From the NCBI GenBank assembly GCA_012927585.1, contig JABBOY010000010.1, positions 33,031-97,030 of the forward strand: DNA of 64,000 bases, in the 5' to 3' direction. Position 1 is the first letter of the stretch, and each line of letters begins with the position of its first letter. The notes under the pieces were generated by a model that worked only from the letters and a program-made list of their open reading frames with translations, searched no databases and was not told the DNA's origin. Positions 1-9,633 of the stretch are shown here, piece by piece. This DNA is from Glaciimonas sp. Lineage in GTDB: Bacteria > Pseudomonadota > Gammaproteobacteria > Burkholderiales > Burkholderiaceae_D. The translations under genes were made by a program, and so were the position numbers.

Positions 1-869
1 TATAACTCGTGCGCGGCAAACTTGGGTTCGCTTGGCTCACGCAATGCCATCTCGTGTTTTTTCTGGCGGTTCAGGTTCGAGACCATGGTACGTGCCAGCG
101 ACAGTGCGTGCAGGTCGTTTTGCGCCAGATGATCGACCACGCCCGACAAGCGCGTATGCACATCGCCGCCGCCCAAATCTTCGGCGCTTACCACTTCGCC
201 GGTGGCAGCCTTCACCAGCGGCGGACCGCCGAGGAAAATCGTGCCCTGATCCTTGACGATGATCGATTCGTCGCTCATCGCCGGCACATACGCGCCGCCG
301 GCGGTGCAAGAACCCATCACCACCGCGATTTGCGGAATGCCCTGGGCCGACAGATTGGCCTGGTTGTAGAAGATGCGGCCGAAATGATCGCGGTCGGGGA
401 ATACCTCATCCTGATTCGGCAAATTGGCGCCGCCGGAATCCACCAGGTAAATGCACGGCAACTTGTTTTGCTCGGCAATTTCCTGCGCACGCAAATGCTT
501 CTTGACCGTGAGCGGGTAATAGGTGCCGCCCTTGACGGTGGCGTCGTTGCAGACGATCACGCATTCCTGCCCGGCCACGCGGCCGATGCCGGTAATCACG
601 CCGGCCGCCGGCGCGGCATTGTGATACATGTCGAACGCGGCCAATTGCGAGAATTCCAGGAACGGCGTGCCCGGATCGAGCAGCATCTGCACCCGCTCGC
701 GCGGCAGCAATTTGCCGCGGGCGATGTGTTTCTTGCGCGCCGCTTCGCCGCCGCCTTCGGCAATCTTGGCGACTTTGGCTTTCAGGTCGTCGACGATGAT
801 CTGCATCGCGGCCACATTAGCCTTGAAATCGTCCGAACGGGTATTCAGTGTGCTTGTCAGTTGGGGCAT
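1..869 (-). CDS. liuB: Methylcrotonoyl-CoA carboxylase carboxyltransferase (beta) subunit, 5' part
   Basis: The first 289 codons are present and the gene runs off the left edge; full family members are about 535 residues. The enzyme transfers the biotin-bound carboxyl group to 3-methylcrotonyl-CoA in leucine breakdown. Translation from the ATG at 869 starts [15 protein letters not shown] and contains the carboxyltransferase stretches [35 protein letters not shown] and [15 protein letters not shown], typical of MCC-beta rather than propionyl-CoA carboxylase. An AGGATG ribosome site lies just upstream of the ATG. It follows an acyl-CoA synthetase on the same strand after a 263-bp gap filled with repeats, so it may have its own promoter. 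Family assignment is firm; absolute substrate specificity is inferred from the liu context. Confidence 0.93.
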   Translation of the reverse strand, partial: MPQLTSTLNTRSDDFKANVAAMQIIVDDLKAKVAKIAEGGGEAARKKHIARGKLLPRERVQMLLDPGTPFLEFSQLAAFDMYHNAAPAAGVITGIGRVAGQECVIVCNDATVKGGTYYPLTVKKHLRAQEIAEQNKLPCIYLVDSGGANLPNQDEVFPDRDHFGRIFYNQANLSAQGIPQIAVVMGSCTAGGAYVPAMSDESIIVKDQGTIFLGGPPLVKAATGEVVSAEDLGGGDVHTRLSGVVDHLAQNDLHALSLARTMVSNLNRQKKHEMALREPSEPKFAAHEL

Positions 870-915
870 TGCCGCATCCTTTTTTTACGTGTCTTATGTT
901 GTAACTATTCAGCGC

Positions 916-973
916 GTAGGGCGGGTGCAACCCGTGTGCACTCTTGATTCAGCGCGGGTTACACCCGCCCTAC
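916..973. repeat. Palindromic repeat, GTAGGGCGGGTGCAACCC family, copy 1
   Basis: Imperfect inverted repeat with outer arms GTAGGGCGGGTG and CACCCGCCCTAC around a variable loop. The same design recurs at 1066-1127, 8349-8410 and 11853-11914. REP/BIME-like; the transposase that would mobilise it is not evident in the window. Confidence 0.85.
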
Positions 974-986
974 ATTACTAGGCATT

Positions 987-1047
987 GTATAAATCTATAC
1001 CGCAATAAATATATGCGGAAATGGCATCATTTTTTGGCATACCCCTA
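987..1047 (+). repeat. Dispersed AT-rich intergenic element, copy a
   Basis: Contains GTATAAA, then CAATAAATATATGCGGAAAT, then GGCATCATTTTTTGGCATAC. Related copies are at 6372-6433, 11945-12008, 22782-22845 and, on the other strand, 30850-30905. It is not palindromic and not coding in all copies. Function unknown. Confidence 0.7.
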
Positions 1048-1065
1048 TATTTTAAACGTAGGACC

Positions 1066-1127
1066 GTAGGGCGGGTGCAACCCGCATTTTGCATGCGATC
1101 AAACAGTGCGGGTTGCACCCGGCCTAC
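1066..1127. repeat. Palindromic repeat, GTAGGGCGGGTGCAACCC family, copy 2
   Basis: Arms GTAGGGCGGGTGCAACCCGC and GCGGGTTGCACCCGGCCTAC with the loop ATTTTGCATGCGATCAAACAGT. It lies directly downstream of the acyl-CoA synthetase stop codon, where its strong stem could end or stabilise the transcript. Confidence 0.85.
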
Positions 1128-1132
1128 GCGCA

Positions 1133-2848
1133 TCAGGTGGTTTTTGGTTCATCCAGCTTGAGTTCTTCTTTCATCGCTTCGCGCATCTTGAATTTCTGTA
1201 CCTTGCCGGTTACGGTCATCGGGAACGCATCGACAAAGCGCATATAGCGCGGCACCTTGTAATAAGCGATCTGGCCGTCGCAGAAGGCCCGCAACGCCAC
1301 GTCATCCAGGATTGCACCGGGCCGCAGCACGATCCAGGCGCACAGTTCCTCGCCGTATTTCAGGTCCGGTACGCCGACCACCTGCACATCCTGAATCGCC
1401 GGATGGCGGAACAGGAATTCCTCGATTTCACGCGGGTAAATATTTTCACCGCCACGAATCACCATGTCCTTGATGCGGCCGACGATGTTGACATAGCCTT
1501 GCACATCCATGGTGGCCAGGTCGCCGGAATGCATCCAGCCGTCAGCGTCAATCGCCTCTTGGGTTTTTTCCAGATCGCCCCAGTACCCGTGCATTACCGA
1601 ATAGCCGCGGGTGCAGAGTTCGCCGGTGCCGCCGAGGGCCATTGTCAAGCCCGATTCAGGGTCGGCTATCTTGACTTCCAAATGCGGCTGAACCCGACCG
1701 ACGGTGGCCACGCGCTGTTCCAGCGGCGTGTCGGCGTTGCTCTGGCAACTGACTGGACTGGTCTCGGTCATGCCGTAGGCAATCGTGACTTCGGCCATAT
1801 GCATGTCGCGCATCACGCGCTTCATCACTTCAATCGGGCATGGCGAGCCGGCCATGATGCCGGTGCGCAACGTCGACAGATCGAATTCGGCAAAGCGCGG
1901 ATGATCGAGCATCGCGATGAACATGGTCGGCACCCCATGCAGGCCGGTGCAGCGCTCGCCCTGCACCGCCTGCAATACCGACAACGGCTCGAAACCGTCA
2001 TTCGGATAGACGATGGTCGCACCATGCGTCAGGCAAGCCAGGTTGCCCAGCACCATGCCGAAACAGTGATACAGCGGCACCGGTATGCACAGCCGGTCGG
2101 AGCCGGTCAGGCGCATCGCCTCACCGACGAAGAAGCCGTTATTCAGGATATTGCGGTGGGTTAGCGTGGCCCCTTTGGGGAAGCCGGTGGTGCCGCTGGT
2201 GAACTGAATATTGATCGGGTCGTAGGCATCCAGCGTGGCGGCGACTTGCGCCAGCCGCGCATCTTGCGCATCGCCGCGGGCGATAAAATCGGTAAAACGC
2301 AGCATGCCCGGGACGTCCTGCCGACCCAGGTGGATCACGGTTTTCAGATCGGGCAGACGGGGGGAATTGAGCGCCCCAGGTTCGCAACTAGCCAGTTCCG
2401 GGGCCACCGTCTGGATCATCTCGATATAGTTGCTGTGCTTGAATTCGGGCATTGCAATCAAGGCCTTGCAGCCAACCTTGTTGAGCGCGTATTCCAGCTC
2501 CGCTATGCGGTAGGCGGGGTTAATGTTGACCAGCACCACGCCGATATTGGCAGTGGCGAGTTGGGTCAATAACCACTGCGCATTATTGTGCGACCAGATG
2601 CCGATGCGGTCGCCATGTTGAAGGCCCAGTTGCAGCAGCGCGCTAGCCAGACGTCTGGCTTCGGTTTGCAATTCGCGGTAGGTATAGCGAATGTTCTGGT
2701 GGCAGGAAACCAGCGCTTCGTTGTCCGGTACCCGCGCCACCATCGCGTCGAAAAAATTGCCGATGGTCTGTTCGATCAAGGCGCTGTCGCGTTCACCTTG
2801 GTCGTAGCTGGTGGTTAAGTTTGTTAAGTTCGTCATTGGATCTGTCAT
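1133..2848 (-). CDS. AMP-dependent acyl-CoA synthetase (fatty-acyl-CoA ligase family)
   Basis: This 571-residue protein is of usual length for acyl-CoA ligases, which activate a carboxylic acid with ATP and CoA through an acyl-adenylate. Visible motifs are the P-loop [12 protein letters not shown] near residue 217, YGMTETSP near 360, the hinge region [16 protein letters not shown], and the C-terminal catalytic lysine region [11 protein letters not shown]. Its start overlaps the stop of the YchJ-like gene in an ATGA arrangement, so the two are translationally coupled. Liu clusters often carry a ligase of this group, which suggests a branched or medium-chain acid substrate, but that is inference. 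A LiuR-type palindrome lies about 200 bp upstream inside ychJ. Confidence 0.93.
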   Translation of the reverse strand: MTDPMTNLTNLTTSYDQGERDSALIEQTIGNFFDAMVARVPDNEALVSCHQNIRYTYRELQTEARRLASALLQLGLQHGDRIGIWSHNNAQWLLTQLATANIGVVLVNINPAYRIAELEYALNKVGCKALIAMPEFKHSNYIEMIQTVAPELASCEPGALNSPRLPDLKTVIHLGRQDVPGMLRFTDFIARGDAQDARLAQVAATLDAYDPINIQFTSGTTGFPKGATLTHRNILNNGFFVGEAMRLTGSDRLCIPVPLYHCFGMVLGNLACLTHGATIVYPNDGFEPLSVLQAVQGERCTGLHGVPTMFIAMLDHPRFAEFDLSTLRTGIMAGSPCPIEVMKRVMRDMHMAEVTIAYGMTETSPVSCQSNADTPLEQRVATVGRVQPHLEVKIADPESGLTMALGGTGELCTRGYSVMHGYWGDLEKTQEAIDADGWMHSGDLATMDVQGYVNIVGRIKDMVIRGGENIYPREIEEFLFRHPAIQDVQVVGVPDLKYGEELCAWIVLRPGAILDDVALRAFCDGQIAYYKVPRYMRFVDAFPMTVTGKVQKFKMREAMKEELKLDEPKTT

Positions 2849-3339
2849 TTGCTATTCAATCGCTCTGAAAAATTACCATCAAGATAAAACCAGCGCCCCT
2901 GTTCCCGCACGAAACGACTAACCTCATGCAAGCGATGGGCGCGGCCACCGATTTTGTAACGCGCAACAAATTCGACGGCATCGCTGTCTGCGCTGGCGTC
3001 ACGCACTTCTGTATCTTTAGATGCGTCTGTGTGCATCTCTTGACGCGCATCTTGACGTTTACGTAAACGTAATCGCAACGGCGATTTTACGGTAAGTCCG
3101 AGCCAGGTCAAACCCACATCGTCATCGAATAATCCTGCCAGCGGCCGTGTGCCGTGATGCCAGGTCGCAAGTAAATATGCCTCATCGCGCAGCGTGTAAG
3201 CGCTGTATCGCGAACGCATCAACGCCTCGGCAGTCGGCGGTATTTGCGCGCCGGAAAGAAAAGGCGCGCAGCAATCGGCAAACGCGCTGCTGCTGCCGCA
3301 AGAGCAGGCCGGCGCTGCGGGCTTATCGCTTTTTGTCAT
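2845..3339 (-). CDS. YchJ-like SEC-C motif protein (UPF0225 family)
   Basis: A 164-residue protein beginning [18 protein letters not shown]. The cysteine cluster [13 protein letters not shown] is the SEC-C-type zinc motif, followed by the family signature [21 protein letters not shown] and the C-terminal WFYLDGNF. The molecular role of YchJ proteins is not established. The protein carries a charged insertion at about residues 92-120 ([19 protein letters not shown] and following) that interrupts the conserved core. The DNA encoding its start holds a perfect 16-bp palindrome resembling LiuR sites. The gene overlaps the downstream acyl-CoA synthetase by 4 bp and lies just behind the RAYT. Confidence 0.85.
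   Translation of the reverse strand: MTKSDKPAAPACSCGSSSAFADCCAPFLSGAQIPPTAEALMRSRYSAYTLRDEAYLLATWHHGTRPLAGLFDDDVGLTWLGLTVKSPLRLRLRKRQDARQEMHTDASKDTEVRDASADSDAVEFVARYKIGGRAHRLHEVSRFVREQGRWFYLDGNFSERLNSK
3052..3072. promoter_or_regulatory. LiuR-like palindrome inside ychJ
   Basis: ACGTTTACGTAAACGT at 3055-3070 is a perfect palindrome preceded by TTG, closely matching the two sites beside liuR at 10121 and 10657. It lies within the ychJ insertion, about 200 bp upstream of the acyl-CoA synthetase start. Binding is inferred from similarity only. Confidence 0.5.
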
Positions 3340-3355
3340 TGCTTTGTCCTTTTTA

Positions 3356-3409
3356 GTAGTGCAGGCCTCCGTGCCCGCACCGGGCCGCAGGCACGGAGGC
3401 CTAGGCGAC
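3356..3409. repeat. REP palindrome of the RAYT-linked family (right of ychJ)
   Basis: GTAGTGCAGGCCTCCGTGCC followed by a GC-rich loop and GGCACGGAGGCCTAGGCGAC. It overlaps the stop codon of the adjacent RAYT gene. The same core recurs at 3850-3959, 5117-5136, 31042-31069 and 32612-32666. Confidence 0.85.
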
Positions 3410-3844
3410 TGGATAAACCCAAGCGTATTCGGTCATTTCCGGCCAGCGCTTGTAGGGATTATTCATAACGTACTGAATTTTTTCACGCCATTCGGTTTCA
3501 TCTCTGACGATACGATCAAACGATTCTTTTTGCCAAAGCGCACCAATACGCCCATTCTCTTGCTGAAGTTTGCGTGCCGAAAATGATTTCCAGCTATGCA
3601 CGATTTGTTGCAATGAAACCGCCTCTGCTGGTTGCAGGACAACATGTACATGATCATCCATAACGACATAGGCAATCAGCAGGTAACGCACAGTTTCAAA
3701 GTGACACAGTATTTCGACAATCTTGGTTTTCTCATCCGATTGCAACGTGGGGCGACTCGGATATAAGCGCCACGTGACAAAATACACCGCACCATCCATG
3801 CGCCAGTGCGGTAAATTGCGGCGGTAGATTTGTAAATTATTCAT
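3401..3844 (-). CDS. REP-associated tyrosine transposase (RAYT, IS200-like Y1 family)
   Basis: The 147-residue product starts MNNLQIYRRNLPHWRMDG and shows the HUH metal-binding motif in VVMDDHVHVVLQP, the helix WKSFSARKL that corresponds to the catalytic-tyrosine region, and the C-terminal YVMNNPYKRWPE that parallels the YIHNNPVKR signature of RAYTs. An upstream in-frame start at 3907 would add 21 residues encoded by REP sequence, so 3844 is preferred. RAYTs are single-copy relatives of IS200 transposases that are thought to spread REP palindromes. Here the gene lies directly between copies of one REP family (3356-3409 and 3850-3959), which makes the pairing convincing. The expected catalytic tyrosine was not individually confirmed. 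Confidence 0.88.
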   Translation of the reverse strand: MNNLQIYRRNLPHWRMDGAVYFVTWRLYPSRPTLQSDEKTKIVEILCHFETVRYLLIAYVVMDDHVHVVLQPAEAVSLQQIVHSWKSFSARKLQQENGRIGALWQKESFDRIVRDETEWREKIQYVMNNPYKRWPEMTEYAWVYPVA

Positions 3845-3849
3845 GGCAA

Positions 3850-3959
3850 GTAGCGCAGGCCTCCGTGCCTGCAAGCTTGTAGCGTTAGCCTTTTGGTTCT
3901 TAAACAATATTAAGGCTTCCGTGCCTGCGGCACGGCGCAGGCACGGAGGCCTACGCTAC
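3850..3959. repeat. REP pair upstream of the RAYT gene
   Basis: A half-palindrome GTAGCGCAGGCCTCCGTGCC at 3850-3869 and, about 60 bp on, a full palindrome at 3912-3959 with arms AGGCTTCCGTGCCTGC and GCAGGCACGGAGGCCTACGC. The pair forms a BIME-like unit between the RAYT start and the acyl-CoA dehydrogenase stop. Confidence 0.8.
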
Positions 3960-5086
3960 TACAACGCCCGGCCGATCAGGATTTTCTGGATATCGCTGGT
4001 ACCTTCGTAAATCTGGCACACCCGCACGTCGCGATAAATCCGCTCCACCGGGAAGTCAGTTACATAGCCGTAACCGCCATGTATCTGGATCGCGTCGGAA
4101 CAAACTTTTTCCGCCATCTCGGAGGCGAACAACTTGGCCATTGCCGCTTCTTTCAGGCACGGCAGTCCCGCATCCTTCATGCTGGCCGCGTGCTGGATCA
4201 ACTGGCGCGCCGCTTCGATTTGGGTTGCCATATCGGCCAGCTTGAACTGCACCGATTGATGATTGAAGATCGGCTGGCCGAAACTTTCGCGTTCTTTCGC
4301 ATACAGCAGCGCAGCCTCGAATGCGGCGCGTGCCATGCCAACCGCTTGCGATGCGATGCCGATGCGCCCGCCTTCCAGGCCGGAGAGCGCGATCTTGTAG
4401 CCCTGGCCTTCTGCGCCAATCAGATTTTCACGTGGTACGCGGCAATTCTCGAACAGGATTTGCGCGGTGTCCGACGAATGCTGCCCGAGCTTGTCTTCCA
4501 GCCGGGTCACAATATAACCGGGGCTGTCGGTCGGCACCCAGAATGCGCTAATGCCCTTCTTGCCGGCTGCCTTGTCGGTGACCGCCATCACGATGGCAAC
4601 ATCGGCGTGCTTGCCGCTGGTGATGAATTGCTTGACGCCGTTGATCACGTAATGGTCGCCGTCGGGGCTGGCAGTAGTGCGCAAGGCGGCGGCGTCGCTG
4701 CCGGTATGCGGCTCGGTCAGGCAGAACGCGCCCAGCATCTCGCCCTTGGCCAGCGGCCGCAGCCATTGTTCTTTTTGCGCGTCATTCGCGTACATCATCG
4801 CGATGCTGCATACCGGGCAATTGTTGACCGAAATCACGGTCGAAGTACCGCCGTCGCCGGCTGCGATTTCTTCCAGCACCAACGCCAGCGACAGGTAATC
4901 CAGCCCGGCGCCACCCAGTTCTTCCGGCACAGCCACGCCAAATGCGCCGAGTGCGGCCAGCTCTTTCAACTCTTCTTTCGGGAAATGATGTTCCTTGTCC
5001 CAACGCGCGGCATTCGGCAGCAAGCGTTCCTGTGAAAATGCGCGCAATGCGTCGCGAATCATTTGATGCTGTTCGGATAAGACCAT
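3959..5086 (-). CDS. Acyl-CoA dehydrogenase (short/branched-chain type)
   Basis: The 375-residue FAD enzyme is of normal length and would introduce an alpha,beta double bond into an acyl-CoA, passing electrons to electron-transfer flavoprotein. Signatures are AFCLTEPHTGSDAAAL, the FAD-binding YVINGVKQFITSGKHAD, the C-terminal IHGGYGYVTDFPVERIYRD, and the catalytic glutamate in QIYEGTSDIQK, the position used by short- and medium-chain dehydrogenases. It lies between the thiolase upstream and the RAYT downstream, on the same strand as the liu genes. The exact substrate (butyryl-CoA or 2-methyl-branched) cannot be told from sequence alone. Confidence 0.93.
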   Translation of the reverse strand: MVLSEQHQMIRDALRAFSQERLLPNAARWDKEHHFPKEELKELAALGAFGVAVPEELGGAGLDYLSLALVLEEIAAGDGGTSTVISVNNCPVCSIAMMYANDAQKEQWLRPLAKGEMLGAFCLTEPHTGSDAAALRTTASPDGDHYVINGVKQFITSGKHADVAIVMAVTDKAAGKKGISAFWVPTDSPGYIVTRLEDKLGQHSSDTAQILFENCRVPRENLIGAEGQGYKIALSGLEGGRIGIASQAVGMARAAFEAALLYAKERESFGQPIFNHQSVQFKLADMATQIEAARQLIQHAASMKDAGLPCLKEAAMAKLFASEMAEKVCSDAIQIHGGYGYVTDFPVERIYRDVRVCQIYEGTSDIQKILIGRAL

Positions 5087-5116
5087 GTCAGGAGCTGCCT
5101 TTGTAAAATTTTTGGA

Positions 5117-5136
5117 GTAGCGCAGGCCTACGCTAC
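5117..5136. repeat. Minimal REP palindrome
   Basis: GTAGCGCAGGCCTACGCTAC, a short imperfect palindrome with the AGGCCT centre of the RAYT-linked family, located between thiolase and acyl-CoA dehydrogenase. It looks like a REP with its loop deleted. Confidence 0.75.
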
Positions 5137-5143
5137 TTCTTAC

Positions 5144-6325
5144 CTACGCCAGTTCGATTGCAACCGCGGTCGCTTCACCGCCGCCGATGCACAGGCTGGC
5201 GACGCCGCGTTTGCCGCCGGTTTTTTTCAATGCGCCGATCAGCGTAACGATGATGCGCGCGCCTGATGCGCCAATCGGATGGCCCAGTGCGCACGCCCCG
5301 CCGTGAACGTTGACCTTGTCGCGTGGAATGCCGTGCTCTTTCATCGCGGCCATCGGCACCACGGCGAAGGCTTCATTGATCTCGAACAGATCGACGTCTG
5401 CCGTGCTCCAACCGACTTTCTTGTACAGTTTTGCAATTGCGCCGACCGGTGCGGTAGCGAAAGCGTTCGGTGCTTGCGAATGAGTGGCGTGCGCCAGCAC
5501 CCGGGCCAGCACGGTGCAGCCGAGTTTTTTGGCGGTCGATTCGCGCATCATGACCAGCGCAGCAGCGCCATCGTTGATCGAGGAAGACGAGGCGGCGGTG
5601 ATGGTGCCGTCTTTCTTGAAGGCCGGTTTCAGATTGGGGATTTTGTCGAGCTTGGCTTTCAGCGGGCCTTCATCTTTTTCGACAACCACATCGCCGCCAC
5701 GACCGGATACGGTGACTGGTGCGATTTCCCATTGGAACGAGCCGTCAGCGGTAGCAGCTTGTGCGCGTCGCACCGATTCCATCGCAAAGGTATCTTGCTG
5801 CTCGCGGGTAAATGCATATTGCGCCGCGCATTCTTCGCCGAAAGTGCCCATCGAGCGGCCTTTTTCGTAGGCGTCTTCCAAACCGTCGAGCATCATGTGG
5901 TCGTAGATCATGCCGTGGCCGATGCGGTAACCGCCGCGTGCTTTCGGGATCAGGTACGGCGCGTTGGTCATCGATTCCATGCCGCCGGCAACGATTACTT
6001 CATTGGTGCCGGCAGTGATGGTGTCGAACGCGAAGATCGCGGCTTGCATTGCCGAACCGCACATCTTGGACATCGTGACCGCACCCGCAGACAGCGGCAA
6101 GCCAGCCTTGATCGAGGCCTGGCGCGCCGGAGCCTGGCCTTGCCCGGCCATCAGGCAGTTGCCGAAAAATACGTTTTCGACCAATTCCGGGTTGACGCCG
6201 GAACGCTCGACTGCCGCCTTGATGGCAACAGCGCCGAGTTCACTAGCAGTAATAGAGGAAAAATCGCCCTGAAAAGCGCCCAATGGAGTACGTGCCGCGC
6301 CGACGATTACGATTGGATCATGCAT
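5144..6325 (-). CDS. Acetyl-CoA C-acyltransferase (thiolase)
   Basis: A 393-residue thiolase of normal length starting MHDPIVIVGAARTPLGAF. The nucleophilic cysteine lies in MSKMCGSAMQAA near residue 90, the catalytic histidine in GGACALGHPIGASGAR, and the second cysteine in CIGGGEATA near the end. An upstream in-frame start at 6349 exists, but the GAGAGG ribosome site fits the ATG at 6325. The enzyme would cleave acetoacetyl-CoA or another beta-ketoacyl-CoA, fitting the last step of leucine and fatty-acid breakdown by its acyl-CoA dehydrogenase neighbour. It lies 58 bp upstream of that gene, so the two are probably co-transcribed. Confidence 0.95.
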   Translation of the reverse strand: MHDPIVIVGAARTPLGAFQGDFSSITASELGAVAIKAAVERSGVNPELVENVFFGNCLMAGQGQAPARQASIKAGLPLSAGAVTMSKMCGSAMQAAIFAFDTITAGTNEVIVAGGMESMTNAPYLIPKARGGYRIGHGMIYDHMMLDGLEDAYEKGRSMGTFGEECAAQYAFTREQQDTFAMESVRRAQAATADGSFQWEIAPVTVSGRGGDVVVEKDEGPLKAKLDKIPNLKPAFKKDGTITAASSSSINDGAAALVMMRESTAKKLGCTVLARVLAHATHSQAPNAFATAPVGAIAKLYKKVGWSTADVDLFEINEAFAVVPMAAMKEHGIPRDKVNVHGGACALGHPIGASGARIIVTLIGALKKTGGKRGVASLCIGGGEATAVAIELA

Positions 6326-6371
6326 TTGAGACCTCTCTAAAAAGTACATTAAGATTACTAAATACTAATAT

Positions 6372-6433
6372 GTGTATTTTTTAATACCGCAATAAATATA
6401 TGCGGAAATAGCACTATTTATAAGCATACTCCC
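6372..6433 (+). repeat. Dispersed AT-rich intergenic element, copy b
   Basis: GTGTATTTTTTAATACCG, then CAATAAATATATGCGGAAAT, then AGCACTATTTATAAGCATACTCC. The central 20 bp are identical to the copy at 987-1047. It sits between the aceK stop and the thiolase start. Confidence 0.7.
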
Positions 6434-6499
6434 TACAAATAAAGAAATGCAGTATTGTGGTTCTGAAAATTTTCTAAGAACTGAATAATACGCACAACA

Positions 6500-8263
6500 T
6501 CAATATCGGTTAATGAAACGGACTTGCTGCGTGTACGGGAAAATATCGCTGTACTGGCCGGCCAGTAATTGATCCTTGTAGCGCTGCCACATGTCCGGGT
6601 CGAAAAAATCGGGATGGTGCTGCAGGAAATACTTGCGCACCCGCGCATCGCCCAGCAGGAAGGTGCGGTAAGTGTCTGGAAAAATATCGTGCGGGCCGAC
6701 GTTGTACCAGATTTCACCGCTCATTTCTTCCTCTTCGTTGCGTGCTTCCGGCACCCTTCGGATCACGCAATCGGTCAAGTATTCGATCTCGTCATAATCG
6801 TAAAACACTACCCGCCCGTGGCGGGTCACGCCAAAGTTTTTGTATAGCATGTCACCGGGGAAAATGTTGGCAGAAATCAATTCCTTGACAGCATTGCCAT
6901 ACTCGATAATGCCATGCTCGACCTGCGCATCGGTGCCTTGCTGGAGCCAGATATTGAGCGGCGTCATGCGGCGTTCGATGTAGCAATGCTTGATGAAGAC
7001 TTCCTCTCCGATGATTTCTATCTGCGACGGCGCGTGCGTTTGCAGCTCGCGCAGCAGCGCCTGATCCAGGCGGCCGAGCGGGAACGCGACATTCGAAAAC
7101 TCCAGCGTATCGGACATGCGGCCGCCGCGGTCATGCTCTTTCACCAGCTTGTATTTGGATTCGATGATGGCGCGGGTAGTTTCTTTCGGCGCCGGAAAAT
7201 AATCCTTGATCACCTTGAACACATACGGGAAGGAGGCTTGGGTAAATACCAGCATGACCAGTCCCTTGATGCCGGGCGCGATGATGAAATCGTCGCTGGA
7301 ATGCTTCAAGTGATGCAGATAATCGCGGTAAAACAGGTTCTTGCCGTGTTTTTGCAAACCCAGCGAAGTGTATATCTCAGCCTTTGGCTTGCGCGGCATC
7401 AACGTGCGCAAAAATTGCACGAAAGCCGACGGCACCTCCATCTCAACCAGAAAATAGGCATGCGTATAGCTAAACACCACCGCCAGATCCTGCTCGCGAA
7501 ACAATGCGGTATCGATGCGCAAGCTGCCGTTTGGGTTGTGCCGGATCGCCAGCGCCAGCGGGATCACTTTGTCGTCATTGATGATGCGGCCGATCGCATA
7601 GGCGGTTTTATTGCGGTAAAACAAGGCGTTCAGCACATGGATCTGGAAATTCTGGGCCGCCGCGGTGGGCCCGAATTCATCCTCGAAAGCGCGCACCACC
7701 CAGCCGGCATCGCGCGCTAAATCCTCGAACGGCATTGCCATCGCGCAGTTGTTGATGATGCGTTCGATGGTTTTGGCAAAGCCGTCCTGAATCGGGTAAT
7801 AAGCGCGGTAAGTCGGGCGGCTGGCTGGTTCGTCGTTTTCGATATATTCGGTCGCCACCGCCGGATGCACGAAAATGAAATTGTTGTTGTAATACGAGCG
7901 GTGCATCATCCGGGTAAACACCGAATTGTAGAAAGTCTCGGCCAGCTCCGGCCGGTGATAGCGGGTCAGCAAGCCGATGTAATGCAGCTTTACTTGCTGC
8001 CAGACTTCGTCATCAAGCGTAGCGGCGTCGTATTCGTCTTCCAGGATTACCACCGCTTCCTTGACGCGAGCATCGTAAAAAGCGATACGGTCGCGCTGCA
8101 ACTGGCGCATCCCATGCCAGTCCTGCGCCTCGAAACGATCGCGCGCGGCTTGACTAGCTTCCTGAAACAGCCGGTAATGCTTGTCGAAGCCGTCCAGCAT
8201 GGTGCGCGCCATGTCATAGCCGACTTGCGACGATAAAAGTTTGGGAAAGGTGGCTGCGTTCAT
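6500..8263 (-). CDS. aceK: Isocitrate dehydrogenase kinase/phosphatase
   Basis: A 587-residue protein of normal AceK length starting [19 protein letters not shown]. AceK phosphorylates and dephosphorylates isocitrate dehydrogenase to divert carbon into the glyoxylate bypass during growth on acetate or acetyl-CoA-yielding substrates. The nucleotide-binding [14 protein letters not shown] lies near residue 324, followed by [14 protein letters not shown] with the invariant lysine. Further recognisable stretches are [19 protein letters not shown] and [15 protein letters not shown]. Its position within a run of acyl-CoA degradation genes makes metabolic sense because leucine and fatty-acid breakdown yield acetyl-CoA. 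No isocitrate lyase or malate synthase is present in the window. Confidence 0.97.
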   Translation of the reverse strand: MNAATFPKLLSSQVGYDMARTMLDGFDKHYRLFQEASQAARDRFEAQDWHGMRQLQRDRIAFYDARVKEAVVILEDEYDAATLDDEVWQQVKLHYIGLLTRYHRPELAETFYNSVFTRMMHRSYYNNNFIFVHPAVATEYIENDEPASRPTYRAYYPIQDGFAKTIERIINNCAMAMPFEDLARDAGWVVRAFEDEFGPTAAAQNFQIHVLNALFYRNKTAYAIGRIINDDKVIPLALAIRHNPNGSLRIDTALFREQDLAVVFSYTHAYFLVEMEVPSAFVQFLRTLMPRKPKAEIYTSLGLQKHGKNLFYRDYLHHLKHSSDDFIIAPGIKGLVMLVFTQASFPYVFKVIKDYFPAPKETTRAIIESKYKLVKEHDRGGRMSDTLEFSNVAFPLGRLDQALLRELQTHAPSQIEIIGEEVFIKHCYIERRMTPLNIWLQQGTDAQVEHGIIEYGNAVKELISANIFPGDMLYKNFGVTRHGRVVFYDYDEIEYLTDCVIRRVPEARNEEEEMSGEIWYNVGPHDIFPDTYRTFLLGDARVRKYFLQHHPDFFDPDMWQRYKDQLLAGQYSDIFPYTQQVRFINRY

Positions 8264-8348
8264 GGGGTGGTGTTGGATGCCGGTTTTATGATGGGTTTGT
8301 AACTGGCTAATTTAGCACTATTGGGCATCCACGGAAAACATCAGTAAG

Positions 8349-8410
8349 GTAGGGCGGGTGCAACCCGCGCTTTTTGCGCGATCCAACGGCGCGGGTTTCA
8401 CCCGCCCTAC
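8349..8410. repeat. Palindromic repeat, GTAGGGCGGGTGCAACCC family, copy 3
   Basis: Arms GTAGGGCGGGTGCAACCCGC and GCGGGTTTCACCCGCCCTAC. It lies 5 bp downstream of the isovaleryl-CoA dehydrogenase stop codon, a typical REP position. Confidence 0.85.
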
Positions 8411-8415
8411 TACTA

Positions 8416-9600
8416 TTACATCGTCTCGGCAAACAATTCGCGTCCGATCAGCATGCGGCGGATTTCACTGGTGCCGGCGCCGATTTCATACAGCTTGGCG
8501 TCGCGCCACAAGCGGCCGACCGGATATTCATTGATGTAACCGTTGCCGCCCAGAGTCTGGATTGCTTCACCGGCCATCCATGTGGCTTTTTCAGCCGAGT
8601 ACAAAATCGCGCCGGCCGCATCCTTGCGCAGCGCACGCACCGCCTCTGGATTTTTGGCCCGGTCGCAGGCTTGGCCGACTGCGTATACATACGATTTGCA
8701 CGCCATCATGGTCGAATACATATCGGCCAGCTTGCCCTGCATCAGCTGGAATTCGCCGATCGCCTGGCCGAATTGCTTGCGGTCATGCATGTACGGCACC
8801 ACCACATCCATGCAGGCGACCATGATGCCCAGCGGCCCACCTGACAGTACGGTGCGCTCGAAATCCAGGCCCGACATCAACACATTGACGCCACGTCCGA
8901 CGCCACCGAGGATGTTTTCGGCCGGCACTTCGCAATCCCGGAACACCAGTTCACCGGTGTGCGAGCCGCGCATGCCGAGCTTGTCGAGTTTTTGCGCAAT
9001 CGAAAAACCTTTGAAGCTCTTTTCGACGATGAAAGCGGTCATCCCGCGCGGGCCTGCTTCCAGGTCGGTTTTAGCGTAGACCACCAGCGTATCGGCGTCG
9101 GGGCCGTTGGTGATCCACATTTTGTTGCCGTTCAGTACATAGCGGTCGCCCTTCAAGTCGGCGCGCAGCTTCATGCCGACCACGTCGGAGCCGGCGTTCG
9201 GCTCCGACATTGCCAGCGCGCCGATATGCTCGCCGGAGATCAGCTGCGGCAGGTATTTGGCTTTTTGCTCGGGCGTGCCGTTGCGCTTGATCTGGTTCAC
9301 GCACAGATTCGAGTGGGCGCCATACGACAGGCCGACTGAGGCTGAAGCACGCGAAATCTCTTCCATCGCGATGATGTGCGCCAGGTAGCCCATGCCGATG
9401 CCGCCGTCTTCTTCCGAGACGGTAATGCCGAGCAGGCCGAGGTCGCCCATCTTCTTCCACAAATCCATCGGAAACTGGTCGCTGCGGTCGATTTCCGCCG
9501 CACGCGGCGCGATTTCAGCTTGCGCGAATTGGGCGATGGTGTCGCGCAACGCGGCGATATCTTCGCCGTGGTCAAAGTTCAAGCCGGATAAGTGGAGCAT
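8416..9600 (-). CDS. liuA: Isovaleryl-CoA dehydrogenase
   Basis: This 394-residue flavoenzyme oxidises isovaleryl-CoA to 3-methylcrotonyl-CoA, the step before the carboxylase at the left edge. The start [18 protein letters not shown], the FAD motif [36 protein letters not shown] and the C-terminal [18 protein letters not shown] are those of isovaleryl-CoA dehydrogenases. The glutamate in [16 protein letters not shown] matches the distinctive internal catalytic base of this subfamily, while the usual C-terminal glutamate position reads [15 protein letters not shown] precedes the ATG. It is 33 bp downstream of a thioesterase on the same strand and likely belongs to the LiuR-controlled unit. Confidence 0.95.
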   Translation of the reverse strand: MLHLSGLNFDHGEDIAALRDTIAQFAQAEIAPRAAEIDRSDQFPMDLWKKMGDLGLLGITVSEEDGGIGMGYLAHIIAMEEISRASASVGLSYGAHSNLCVNQIKRNGTPEQKAKYLPQLISGEHIGALAMSEPNAGSDVVGMKLRADLKGDRYVLNGNKMWITNGPDADTLVVYAKTDLEAGPRGMTAFIVEKSFKGFSIAQKLDKLGMRGSHTGELVFRDCEVPAENILGGVGRGVNVLMSGLDFERTVLSGGPLGIMVACMDVVVPYMHDRKQFGQAIGEFQLMQGKLADMYSTMMACKSYVYAVGQACDRAKNPEAVRALRKDAAGAILYSAEKATWMAGEAIQTLGGNGYINEYPVGRLWRDAKLYEIGAGTSEIRRMLIGRELFAETM

Positions 9601-9633
9601 GTCGTCCTCACGTTGGATCGGAATTTACAGGAA

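Noticed and set aside
9..947. Plus-strand open frame across the left edge
   Set aside because: It is antisense to methylcrotonoyl-CoA carboxylase beta, which is unmistakable on the minus strand.
1106..2164. Plus-strand open frame opposite the acyl-CoA synthetase (and similar ones at 4079-5035 and 5279-6340)
   Set aside because: Antisense shadows of conserved enzymes caused by high third-position GC.
6433..6717. 94-codon minus-strand frame at the end of aceK
   Set aside because: Alternative frame of the aceK 3' end with no independent signals.
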